A stretch of DNA of 64,000 bases from Atopsyche davidsoni (taxonomy: Eukaryota; Arthropoda; Insecta; Trichoptera; Hydrobiosidae). A program made the position numbers and the translations under genes. This document shows, one piece after another, positions 38,530 through 48,419 of this stretch. Location of the stretch: contig JAILWY010000002.1 in assembly GCA_022113835.1 (NCBI GenBank), positions 9,712,501-9,776,500 of the forward strand. The letters are read 5' to 3'. The notes beneath the pieces were generated by a model. It was not told the DNA's origin, did not search any database, and was given only the letters and a program-made list of their open reading frames with translations. Every line of letters begins with the position of its first letter. Within the stretch, counting starts at the first letter, position 1.

Positions 38530-39181
38530 TAAATAATTGACTACAGCTTGCTTTCGGGTCGACAATTTTGCATGAATTGACTTGAATTGTTATTTCATTT
38601 AATGTAAAACGATCTATGGATTTGATGTTGATGATGAATGCCCGATGAGCAAAAATTTGCACTAAAGAAACCTATGCTTTGTAAAAAAAAAAAACTATAA
38701 AATATTTTTTTGTGACTTGTGTGATAATTTGCATGTGAAACTGATGGTTGGTTTTTTTGTTGGCAGGTGCTGAAAACGATTCATAGAGCAGCCAGTATTC
38801 GGACCCAGGAGGGCGGCGGGACACCCCGCGACCCGGTGACGTCACAGAGCAGTGCGCGCCCGCGTGCGCCCGCGCAGCCAGGCTCGGCCGACGCCGCCGC
38901 GCCAGTGCCGGCCGCTACATATCGAGTTCTACCGAGACGGACGTTGTGAGACACTCGCTCAGCAGTGAATAACAGCGGCTCTCAATCGCAGATCAATAGT
39001 GATTCATCTTCTGTACAAAAATGTAAAAATGTTTTTATAAAAATTGTGTGTTGCGTGTGGTTTTGACTTGTCATGTGATCGTGGCTTAACTAATAGCATG
39101 ATGGAATAACACGGCATCATTACTAAAGTAAGGAACAAACGATTCGAGTATACAACGAAGTCTGGCGAGCGGCGCTTCCGC

Positions 39182-39255
39182 GGCCACCTCGGCCACCACG
39201 GCCACCACGGCCACCACGGCCACCTCGGCCACCTCGGCCACCTCGGCCACCTCGG
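39182..39255 (+). repeat. 9-bp tandem repeat in the hth 3'UTR
   Basis: There are about eight units of GGCCACCTC and GGCCACCAC in tandem. As RNA it is C-rich and weakly structured. The minus strand reads as Trp-Pro-Arg/Trp repeats, but I see no gene there. Confidence 0.8.
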
Positions 39256-39658
39256 CGCACGACTCGCGGCACTGCCGGCCTCCGCGGGCCACGGAGGCGA
39301 CTTAAGCGAGCGCGGCCCGACCGCGACTCGGAGGTGCAATTTACTCCAGCGGGGTATTCAGTTAATACCTTATATTATAAATTCGTATGTAAAGTTAATA
39401 AACAAATGATTATATAATATCGATAAAAAAGTGTGTTAGAAACTACAAATATGAATGTAAATCCCCCCCCCCCTTATAAATATAATAAATAAATACTAAA
39501 TTAATTTAATTAGGGTATAATTAATGCTAAATCTAAGTGATAATTGACTCAGTTTAAGTATTAAATAGTAATTGTGTATAAATTATGAAAGGTCTTATAG
39601 GAATAATTTTGCAAAGAAGCGGCGGGAGCTCGGGCCCGCCGGCCGCCTAGAGTGCACC

Positions 39659-39666
39659 TGTAAATA
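39659..39666 (+). promoter_or_regulatory. Pumilio response element
   Basis: TGTAAATA is an exact match to the Pumilio consensus UGUANAUA. It lies in the proximal part of the putative hth 3'UTR, 53 bases before the first iab-4 site. Confidence 0.4.
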
Positions 39667-39718
39667 GTACCGACTACCTAAGGAATAGCGGCGTAGCATT
39701 AAAGTTAATGAACATTTT

Positions 39719-39725
39719 GTATACG
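39719..39725 (+). promoter_or_regulatory. miR-iab-4-5p seed match (7mer)
   Basis: GTATACG complements bases 2-8 of miR-iab-4-5p, from the Hox-cluster microRNA. It sits about 90 bases upstream of the first AATAAA, so it would be present even in short 3'UTR isoforms. Confidence 0.5.
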
Positions 39726-39809
39726 CAATGACTCTAAAGCGAGCTGCTTTCACACGATACGGCATCTGACCAACGCGCGCCGCCCGAGGGACGGCCGCGA
39801 GGAGATCGC

Positions 39810-39815
39810 AATAAA
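39810..39815 (+). terminator. Proximal poly(A) signal
   Basis: AATAAA lies about 1.05 kb into the terminal exon and is followed by T-rich sequence (CTCGTTCGATCCGTT). It would give a short 3'UTR with one iab-4 site. Confidence 0.4.
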
Positions 39816-39926
39816 CTCGTTCGATCCGTTACTCATATTGAACATATGTTACGAGTATTTTTATAGAATCGAATAATTTGATGTCTGAAACAATAATGTT
39901 TATACTTAATCGACAAAACAACAGAT

Positions 39927-39934
39927 ATACGTAA
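39927..39934 (+). promoter_or_regulatory. miR-iab-8-5p seed match (8mer)
   Basis: ATACGTAA is a perfect 8mer match to the seed of miR-iab-8-5p, the antisense partner of iab-4. It lies just after the first poly(A) signal, so it would occur only in longer 3'UTR isoforms. Confidence 0.45.
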
Positions 39935-40127
39935 AGAATTATTAGATATCATGACCTGACTGGTTAGAATCAACGGTATTCGCGTAATTAAGATGGCGTG
40001 GCCGGGTCGGGGGCGGCCGGCGGGCGGAACTCGGATTGTATACTATTGACTTTATTTTGAACAATATATCAGGAGCTTATACGACCCCCGACTCGGCGCA
40101 CTCGAGGATACCGCATATACTACAATT

Positions 40128-40135
40128 GTATACCA
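40128..40135 (+). promoter_or_regulatory. miR-iab-4-3p seed match (8mer)
   Basis: GTATACCA matches the seed of the 3p arm of iab-4 as I recall it from Drosophila. It is weaker support than the 5p sites because the 3p sequence is less certain across insects. Confidence 0.3.
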
Positions 40136-40775
40136 AATCTTTGGAGATTTCACGCATCATCGTTGTTCATAAAATTTCATGTGTGATTTAGAAAATATTT
40201 ACACTAAATTTATTATTGATCGTCTAATTTTTAAATTGTGATGTACATTGTAACATTAAAGACTCATACTCGACCTGTAAGCACAGACAAACTAATATTT
40301 TTACTCATTCCCGCGGTGTCGCCCCGACGCGAACTTTCTCACCCTTAATGCTAGCCTGGTACGGAGATCTGACCAATTCAACGTTTTTATTTTTATTTCA
40401 TAGTTATTTTTTTAATATCCCTAATGCCGATCTTTCGAGACGATTTATTTTTTATTGTTTTTTCTGGGGTATGAGTTTGTTTAATTAAAAAATTAATACT
40501 CTATTGTGTCCTTGAAACTAAGGTATTTATCAAAAAAAATCATTGTTTTCGCAATTATTGTTAGATTTGAATTTGAAATTATATATAGCTTTCATATTCA
40601 AGTACAAGATAGAGAGAATGCATTCGCTTGCCAAGGTTTTTTTTTTAATTACAGTAAAATTGCTTTTTTTCTTCTTATTATCGACAATCTCGATATTGAC
40701 AGCATAATCTTTAATTATTATTGTGTGCGAGATATATTTGCGAGAGTTACCCAAAAAGACCACGACAATCAACTT

Positions 40776-40783
40776 GTATACGA
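40776..40783 (+). promoter_or_regulatory. miR-iab-4-5p seed match (8mer)
   Basis: GTATACGA is a perfect 8mer (bases 2-8 plus A opposite base 1) for miR-iab-4-5p in AT-rich, probably accessible UTR sequence. Confidence 0.5.
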
Positions 40784-41158
40784 AAGACAAATCATTTACG
40801 ATGATTTATTTATTATATTTGTATTTTATTATATGAGAACTCCGCTCTGTTGATGACGATTGACTCACGAGGTAGGCTAAAAGGCACTCGTCCCTGAAAC
40901 GCGTCAACCCCCGCTGACTGCTTGCAAAAATATTAAAATGCTAAAATGCTATATACTCGCGCAAATATATCGACAAAATCAGAAAATCAAAAGCGTCGAA
41001 TACCGAGGTTGTCGAATTTATTTTAATCGAGTTAAAATATTTTCATCTATATTCCTATGTACACGAACATTTCGTAATGGTATACAAACAATATAATTAT
41101 GTCATTAAACGTATTGATTTTTATTTTTATTAATCAACCTTATATACATGTGACAACA

Positions 41159-41166
41159 GTATACGA
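41159..41166 (+). promoter_or_regulatory. miR-iab-4-5p seed match (8mer)
   Basis: This is the second perfect GTATACGA. It lies 39 bases before an AATAAA at 41205. Confidence 0.5.
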
Positions 41167-41204
41167 GCTATCAGTGATGATTCAACCCTTTTATAGTGAT
41201 ATGT

Positions 41205-41210
41205 AATAAA
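41205..41210 (+). terminator. Intermediate poly(A) signal
   Basis: AATAAATAAA gives a double hexamer. The downstream sequence is only moderately T-rich, so its use is uncertain. Confidence 0.25.
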
Positions 41211-42073
41211 TAAACACATTAAAACATTATTTTGATAATTTAATTTCACAACCCTCTACGATAATTGAAATGCTTATTTGTACACACAAAAGTTAACTGT
41301 GTAAATTCTTCAGCTATATGAAAAATGCCACTTTTAATATATTGATGTGAAAAACACACTTTACGTTGTGTTCTTTATTCTTATTTTTGGTCACTATTTT
41401 ATTATACGTCTTAAAATGTACAATTTGTTTAAAAAATAAAAGATAAGTATGACTAAAAATATGACCAAAAAAACTTTAAATAGTATATCTTGTAAACTCT
41501 AATTGAAAACAGAAATAGTGTATTTGTTGTATTTTTTTTTTAACAAAAATTTATTAAATATTCACTCAAACAAAATATAAATTAACTTATCAACTGTAAT
41601 TGAGTTAAACGAGTTGAAAATAAAACTATAAAAAATATTGTCGCATTTACAAATTTAACACGATGATAGTGTTTACGTAATTTGGAAAAATGATACCATT
41701 TACTGCCATGCCATATCAAACTTTTGCGATAGAACCCATCGCATTAAAATGAGTGCACATCAGTGTTAATTCGTGAATTTTAGTATTGTTACCAGACGAC
41801 TTTATTAAAAAGATAAAATATATCAACGACTTGCAAGATATACTAGTTAAGGCAATATTATCGTGGGTCTTTAAACTCATTTGTAGAAATGACGCCCAAA
41901 TGTATCTAGTTGAGTAGAAAATCATCCTGATAGCGTGGAGTCGATGGTGGCTTGTACTGTATACTGCGCGTACCAACCCCTCACACTCTTTACCATAGAA
42001 AACCCCTACTACGAACACACCAACCTTCTGATGATGAACACGTGTAGAACATTCATCATAAGCCTTATTCAAT

Positions 42074-42081
42074 GTATACGA
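42074..42081 (+). promoter_or_regulatory. miR-iab-4-5p seed match (8mer)
   Basis: This is the third perfect GTATACGA. It would be present only in transcripts that use the distal poly(A) signals near 43.8-44.0 kb. Confidence 0.5.
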
Positions 42082-42409
42082 ATCTTCAAAATAAACATTT
42101 ATTTGGTGTAAACACGAATAAATATTCAACATACGAATGCACACAGATTTATATTGATATTATAGTCACAATATGTTTATAATTATTAAATTTTAATAAA
42201 ATATTGAGACGGGATTTAAAATCACCATGGAAACTAAAAATACTTGAAATAATACATGTTTAATATATACTTGTGATTCACTATTGTGTTCAACCAGGAG
42301 AACTGTATTATTTATCCTATGAATGTATATTTGTTTCATATAAATTCGACAGCACCAATCTTATAAAAAAAACATCTGAAATATTTACTTTTTATGAAAA
42401 TACAGGAAT

Positions 42410-42458
42410 CACACCTGTGTGACGGTCGCGTAAAGTTTATGAGCGTCACACCGGTGTG
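42410..42458 (+). other. Inverted repeat / RNA hairpin in the hth 3'UTR
   Basis: CACACCTGTGTGACG (42410-42424) and CGTCACACCGGTGTG (42444-42458) pair over 15 bp with one mismatch around a 19-base loop. This is strikingly GC-rich for the AT-rich UTR around it. It could be a protein-binding hairpin or the core of an old foldback element. Confidence 0.6.
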
Positions 42459-43756
42459 TAATACAAAAAAAATTGCGGAATGTGATTTTATACTGAATGT
42501 AATATGCATATTATCTCGTGTTAGTCTATGTCATATTTTCATAACATTCCATTTACTAGAAATAAAGAGTAAAAACAGAATAAAAACAACACAGAATAAC
42601 CATTAAAAAAAAAATTACATTATTATTTTTTATGTATTTAAATTATTTAAATGCGTTAATTTTATCTTTAATAACCAATATTAAAATAGTCAATTGAATA
42701 AATTTTGTAAAATTACTATTTATATGTATGTTTAAATAGATCTCAGATAAAGTTACAATTCTTCAGATGTCTTCTTCGCGGATGTGCTGTCGAAAAACCT
42801 ATAAAGTTTTTATGTGGTACATGGTTACTTCAATTATAACATTTGATAAAAACAAAAAAAAAATGTTAATTACATTTACGCGCGGTAAATACAAAATTTC
42901 TCTGGCGTAAATTAAGTAACTTTAATTAAACGCCAAATGTAAATGTAGTGATCAAAATATATATATGTACTGAAATGTAGCGGTCTTATTTCTGACTCGC
43001 TAAACTGTGAAAAGTGTAGAACATTAACATTTGTAAGAATGGGATTGAATAACCAAAGTACCACATGAAAACTCTGGTGTATTTTTTTGTCAGTTTCTAA
43101 AGGTTTAATGTTATCATCAGAACGCCTAACTTGTCCGCATCGAGCGTTTAATTCTGTTATATATTGTTTTACTAAAAAAAAAACATATCACTTTACATAT
43201 GATTTGTTTGAACGTGTTAACATGGAATTGTATGTCATGTTTGATTCTTATTTGTATTATATATTATTTCTTGAACGTCAAATTAAAATGTAATGGAGAT
43301 AAAAATTACAAAAAAATATTTTACAAAATGACATAGAAATAATTGTTCCTACTTAAATATGTGTAAGTATCTACGTGCCCGAAAAGCATCTCCATTACAT
43401 TCTAGTTTCACTTTTATTCGGTTTTATTTACAACTTGTTATGTATTGAACCGTAAAATTGTTTTCACAAGTGTTTGAAGTTGTAGAATATTAATGATTTT
43501 ATAAATTATTAGTTATTTTTATATAAACATCGTACGCACACTGGAAATACAAACCATTAAACGTTGTATTATATATCCTATTTGTTTCCCACTGTATTTT
43601 TAATGTAAAAACTATGTACAATAATAACTCGATTCGCTCAAGTATATTTGTTGTTAATATTTTATATTTTGTTTCCCAAAAACTCAGTGATAATGGAAAC
43701 AATGCCACGAGGAAAAATGAATTCAGCAAATTTTTACTAAAAAGGATGATATTCTG

Positions 43757-43762
43757 AATAAA
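43757..43762 (+). terminator. Distal poly(A) signal, first
   Basis: AATAAA is followed at once by AGTGTATGATTTTTT, a GU/U-rich downstream element. Confidence 0.35.
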
Positions 43763-43958
43763 AGTGTATGATTTTTTATTTCAACATATATGATAGTTAG
43801 GCATATGTTCTAAACTTACCTCTATACTGAATTTAATTAATTATTATATAAATAATAAAATATATAATTGATAATAGTTAAGTGAAGGCGCGAGTTGATG
43901 AGTGAAGCGAGTCCGGGTCCTTTGTATAGTGTTTCTTTTTTTTTTGAACGATGGAAAT

Positions 43959-43964
43959 AATAAA
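43959..43964 (+). terminator. Distal poly(A) signal, best candidate
   Basis: AATAAA is followed about 27 bases later by TTGTGT, the normal spacing for cleavage and the downstream element. The preceding 100 bases become GC-richer. This is my preferred end for the long hth transcript. Confidence 0.45.
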
Positions 43965-44595
43965 CTTGTTAGCATTATGAATGCTACATCTTGTGTAAAA
44001 AAATTATTAAAAAAACATTAAAAAATGTAGGTCTTTTATTTTAAAACCCAATGAAAAATTTATCGAAACCGTATTATATTATATGTATATAAATACTGAA
44101 TCAAATATTAATTTGGATTTTTTTATTACACCGCACGCAAAAATGGCTTTCACGATTTTTGTAAGCCTAAAACTTTACCGAAATTTAAATAATTTTATTA
44201 ATATTTAAAATAACCTGCTCTATTTTAAAAGATATATAGCTTATAATGTCTAAATTTTAATTTATTTTTATTTCAATTATCCGATTTTGGAAGACAAGTG
44301 TTTTTGTCTAGAAATTTCCATATACTTGTAGCTATTGTCTAAATTACACAATATGGTTCTGAATCATTTAGATAACCTATAATTCTTAATGGATAAGAGT
44401 AAGAAATAACAAAACTTTACATATAGCTATACCGACGATGTGTTGATTCCGGTGCATCTTTCTGCAACTTAGTTGCAGTGACCAAACCAATATTCTATTA
44501 ACTATATCACAAATATATGATTAAAAAAAACAAACAGAGTTTTATGAAAATAATAGAAACATACCTATATTTGAAGTCTGGGCAGTCTTTTTTAG

Positions 44596-44690
44596 AATTA
44601 TATGGTCTTCACAAGTCAGTGGCGCTAAGAAGTCTTCAACAATCACCACATCTTTCATCGTTTTCCTCTCCATCATGTGGTGTCAGCAAA
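44596..44690 (+). ncRNA. Candidate exon, noncoding or unknown
   Basis: Preceded by GGGCAGTCTTTTTTAG and followed by AAA|GTGAGT, both good splice sites. One frame is open throughout (starting ELYGLHKS), but no family is recognised. It could be part of a downstream transcript or chance. Confidence 0.25.
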
Positions 44691-45255
44691 GTGAGTAATC
44701 GCAATTAAGTAAGCAAAACCTGAAAATAATTTTCCAATAATATCCAGCTTGAAGATTAACAGAACGAATATAAAACAAGCAAATGTATTTTATTTACAAG
44801 TTAATTATGATAAAATCCAATCACAACGATAAAATTCTTTAAAAGCTCTCCGAAATGCATCTTTATATGAAAATGTAAGCATAGAAGTAATTTTTTTATT
44901 ATAAAATAATAAAAATATATAAGTTGAGTTGCATTGTACATTGCATCTACACAAAAAAATTACTTCAGAATTTAATCCAAAGCGTGGCGAAAGAAAGTTA
45001 TTCGCACAATTCGCATATGTTTGTAAAAAAAATACCTGTTGACAGTGTTTTTGAACTTTGAACTCGACGCTGAGTCAATTTATGACAAACAGTTAAAACA
45101 TTTTATTTCAACATATCGACTTGGCGTAATTATACTTTTCCGAAATCGCTTGGAAATATTCCAAAGAATGTCAATCTAATGTCGGTATACTGCTGATTTA
45201 AGGATGCACAACGTTAAGTTGAAAACATATGAATAATATTTTTTTAAGCTCAAGG

Positions 45256-45451
45256 ATTTCAAGTTAGTAGCAGAAGTGCACGGATCTGAACTGTAACAGG
45301 GTTGTCACAAATGGTTGCCTATGGGCGGCCGGTAGCTGCAGTCTGAGGTGCGGGGCCTGTGACAAATGGGGCTGCCGTATCGCTGCCCCGAGATGGAATT
45401 GCAAGAGTACTTGCAGGCGAAAGGGAGAGTGAAGCAGGGCTGTGCCAAAGG
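45256..45451 (+). ncRNA. Candidate noncoding exon
   Basis: A complex, GC-richer island preceded by TTTTTTTAAGCTCAAG and ended by CAAAG|GTATGT. Stops occur in all three + frames near its start, so if transcribed it is noncoding. Confidence 0.25.
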
Positions 45452-45887
45452 TATGTCGGATCGAATATTTTGTAATCAATAAATATTAAATTAAACATTA
45501 TTTTTTTCTACAACAAACTGAATTTGTTTTAAGTAAGCATTGGTGTAATTAACTACTAATAATAAAAAAAACATTACGTAAATATTTTTAAATAAATGTT
45601 GCCGTAAATTAAAAAATGCAGCACTTATAGAAATGACTGTTTTTGGTATTTCAAAAACGTCGGTTAAAGCTTGAAATGCATTAAATGATTTGATTCGTGG
45701 GATCATTAAAAAAAATATTTGAGACCAATTCACATATACGTATATTTTCTAATAATATATATTTCATAAGGCTATGTTTAAAATGTATATATTTGCTTTT
45801 GGAAGAAATCTGAATACTGCACACATACATTTTTTATCGTGACGTAAAACACATTTTTTTTTTTATTTTTGACATCTATGTTTCCAG

Positions 45888-46121
45888 GGACACAAAATGC
45901 TTGCAACTGTGTACAACGCTATGAACAATGCTCGATATGTATCATTTCTAAGTTTGTCGAATTCCTCGACATCCAAGGGGCTGGTCGGTTTTCCCGGCCG
46001 CAACCCTGTCGCAGCCCCCCAGGCCGCCGTGGGGCGTCATTACTCAACGTCCCCTGAGCGGGACACCCCTGGCACCCCTCCCCCTCCAGTCTCTGCGACC
46101 CACGGTTTGGGCGGCACTTAG
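45888..46121 (+). CDS. Candidate exon with 74-codon ORF, unrecognised
   Basis: Follows a T-rich tract and TGTTTCCAG. ATG at 45897 opens 74 codons to TAG. The product begins MLATVYNAMNNARYV, is poor in acidic residues in its first half, and contains VGRHYSTSPERD, reminiscent of a mitochondrial presequence cleavage region (R-x-Y|S). The second half is Pro-rich. No family recognised; may be noncoding. Confidence 0.25.
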   Translation, partial: GHKMLATVYNAMNNARYVSFLSLSNSSTSKGLVGFPGRNPVAAPQAAVGRHYSTSPERDTPGTPPPPVSATHGLGGT

Positions 46122-47100
46122 AGCCGATCGCGACCGACAATGTCAATGAACTGCATCTCAAACGAATACAAAGTATACAGTGACTTATTTTTAGACATTT
46201 TACATTACTGAAAGGAACGGTGTGGTGGGATTCGATTTTCGCGTTAGATCAGTTTTTAAAAAATAAATAATTACTATTTCCATAAAATAATACAGCAAAG
46301 GTGCGATTGACTCTCCGTGATTGTAATTATTATGTATGTACACACAAAACAATAATTTCTGAATCTGTAATAAATTGAGCACATTTAGATACCCAGCCTA
46401 GTTTGCCTGGGCTCTAATTAATGATAACAATAAAATAAAGCTATGATAAAATCTATGTTCATCATAAGAGAAAGTGGTATTAAAAACAAATCGTATCCAT
46501 AATAAAAATCAGAAAACGAGAGCAGAAATGTTATTGTAATACTACGTAAATCAAATTAATTTAACTACATAAAATAACATCCCTTACATGCTTGATAAAC
46601 GTTTTGAAATATTCTCAACGATTGAGGCAACTACAGGTTTTTACAAAGTGGAAAGGCCTATCAATTCTGAGAGCAGTTAAAAGAGGTAATATATACAAAT
46701 CATGCACTTGGTGCACTAGCGATATATTTTATTTGATTTGTTAATGGGTAACGGAGACAACACAGATTGGGAAACACTAATAAAGCGATCAATTCATTGT
46801 ATTGCAATAGTATTTTAAATTTGATGATATTTAAGTTTCTTTGGTGTTAAGCTGTTTAATGTTTTCTGTCTTCCGACATTTCGTTTCCGCCATCGGTACT
46901 AACTGCAGAGACTTTTATTTGTTTGTCATTTCCTGCAGCTCAACCTCCGAGAACCCACAAAATGAACGAATAACAACGGCTACCAAAACCTACACACACA
47001 AGTATTAAAAATGATTTGTTTATTTATTACAGTTATTGCTGTTTCTCTTGAAATTAGTAATTTATCAGTTACGGTTAATCGATTTATAATTTCGAGGGAA

Positions 47101-47560
47101 AGTTAAGGCTGTTGAGGGTACTTATTCAAAATATTCAGAATTACTTTTTGGGGTGAAATTAATCTCCAATCTCGATACGTGGCGAGCCCTCGGCGGGCCC
47201 GCGCGCCCGAGACGTCTCGTTCTTTCTCGCACACATGTAGCCGAAATTACTATCGAGTAATAAGATTACTCGGGGCTTACACGAAATTGTACATAAATTT
47301 GAAATTTCGCGCCGCGAGCTGCGAGGCACCTGTACCAACTTATATAAACTAATTATAAACAGAGAATCGTATTTACCTCCGGGAAGAGCTGGCCCCGCCT
47401 GACAGGTTTATTGGCTAATTTAAGTTTTGCGTAAGGAGTGGAGCAGGTAACGATCTCCCGAGATGCCATAAATACCCCGCCCGGCCCCCGCGCAGCCTCC
47501 GCGCGGAGCACGCCGCTCGAGGAGGTGGCCGCTCCAGAGCATTCCCATCAGGTACTGAGG
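47101..47560. other. Intergenic complex block
   Basis: GC-richer, non-repetitive sequence 3 kb beyond the distal hth poly(A) site, containing CCTGACAGGTTTATTGG and a CCATAAATACC stretch. No coding frame. A candidate enhancer or promoter-proximal element. Confidence 0.35.
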
Positions 47561-47759
47561 AAAATTAAAGAAATAGACACAGGTATCATTAAAAAGTAAA
47601 CCATAACCAATTATCAGCTATTACTTTGAATAAAATAAATAAATATAAATAAAAATATTCCCATCGGGTATAATGAAAAAGTAAAGACGGAAAAATAGCT
47701 TAACCAAAACATCCCCAACAAGCAACCAAAACATTCAAATCAAATATGAATATTCACTG

Positions 47760-47990
47760 ATAATGATTCAGTACATTTTTTCAAATATTGAAAATATCAT
47801 CGTGATTTGTGTGGGATTTGAAACCCACATCCCCAAGCTTACATGGCCGGTGCATTTACCAATTATACCAAAGAATCGCTAGTACTAAGCAAGAATTTTT
47901 AACAATCATATCCTATAAGTGAAACAACGCACTTATTATTATTATAGTTTCTTTAATCAATTTTAAATGTTTAAAAAAATGTACTTAATA
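47760..47990 (-). mobile_element. tRNA-cored foldback element
   Basis: The core at 47803-47876 on the minus strand has both flanks of the 22372 subfamily. Sequence just beyond (TCGTACTTCCTGTGAGACGG) is shared with 36630-36670 beside the palindrome, so a larger composite was duplicated. Confidence 0.75.
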
Positions 47991-48239
47991 AAATCAATCA
48001 ATATAACTTGTATAGGCAAAATCGTACTTCCTGTGAGACGGTCTTCACGAAAAATCAATAAGAATATTCACATCGCGTATTATAGAAATAAGGTGAAGTC
48101 TTCTATTGTGTTATATGAAAAGTTCAGGTTTCAGGTCAGGAAAAGTAAAAAAAAAAAAGAGATAGCTATTGGCCTACTTAACGGGCGGTTGTGTCGCCGC
48201 GCGTGCAGGCCGCCTGGCAACTGCCTCCCCGGCGCGGCG

Positions 48240-48366
48240 CTCCGAGGGGCTGAGGGGGTGCTCCGGGCCCTGAGGGGGTGCTCGGGTGCTCCGAGGGGGT
48301 GCTCGGGTGCTCGGGTGCTCGGGTGCTCGGGTGCTCGGGTGCTCCGAGGTCCTGGGGAGGTGCTCC
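48240..48366 (+). repeat. 8-bp GGTGCTCG minisatellite
   Basis: Imperfect tandem units GGTGCTCG/GGTGCTCCGAGG, with five perfect consecutive copies near 48300-48345. Open frames across it (EHPSTRAP repeats on the minus strand) are artefacts of the period. Confidence 0.85.
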
Positions 48367-48419
48367 ACCCGGCCCCATCTATGATGCGCAGTTGTAATTA
48401 AGAGAATATTTGCGAGGTG

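Larger units (their letters stand above)
37418..38766 (+). other. Putative 3'UTR intron of hth
   Basis: The interval is bounded by GTAAGT at 37418 and TTTTTTTGTTGGCAG ending at 38766. It is 1349 bp, of which about 1020 bp is a mariner-derived element that itself contains a tRNA-cored foldback element, so the intron would have been only about 330 bp before these insertions. If the donor is not used, the whole stretch is simply 3'UTR. Confidence 0.55.
38767..43995 (+). other. hth: Putative terminal 3'UTR exon of hth
   Basis: The exon starts after a strong acceptor with a long T-tract. All frames close quickly, so it is noncoding in the main transcript. Skipping of the 37223 exon would instead give GAENDS and a stop. 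The first kilobase is GC-rich and contains a 9-bp tandem repeat; the rest is AT-rich. Poly(A) signals occur near 39810, 40255 (ATTAAA), 41205, 43757 and 43959. The last is followed by a GU-rich TTGTGT and is the best distal end. The exon holds a concentration of iab-4/iab-8 microRNA seed matches, a Pumilio site and an RNA hairpin, which supports UTR status. The true 3' end is not provable from sequence alone. Confidence 0.55.
43996..47100. other. Intergenic: AT-rich with candidate noncoding exons
   Basis: Mostly AT-rich. Three stretches stand out: 44596-44690, 45256-45451 and 45888-46135 (listed separately). Nothing else recognised. Confidence 0.4.

Noticed and set aside
38767..38949. Terminal exon frame as an alternative Hth C-terminus
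   Set aside because: The long open frame (from GTG) is not the one reached by splicing from 30854, which hits a stop after GAENDS.
39004..39339. Minus-strand frame with Trp-Pro-Arg repeats
   Set aside because: Antisense to the 9-bp repeat in the hth 3'UTR; no conservation or signals.
40506..40853. 115-codon frame in the 3'UTR
   Set aside because: AT-driven composition (Ile/Phe/Tyr-rich), inside the putative UTR, with no homology recognised.
48174..48401. Open frames with EHPSTRAP repeats
   Set aside because: Produced by the 8-bp minisatellite in three frames; no start or splice support.
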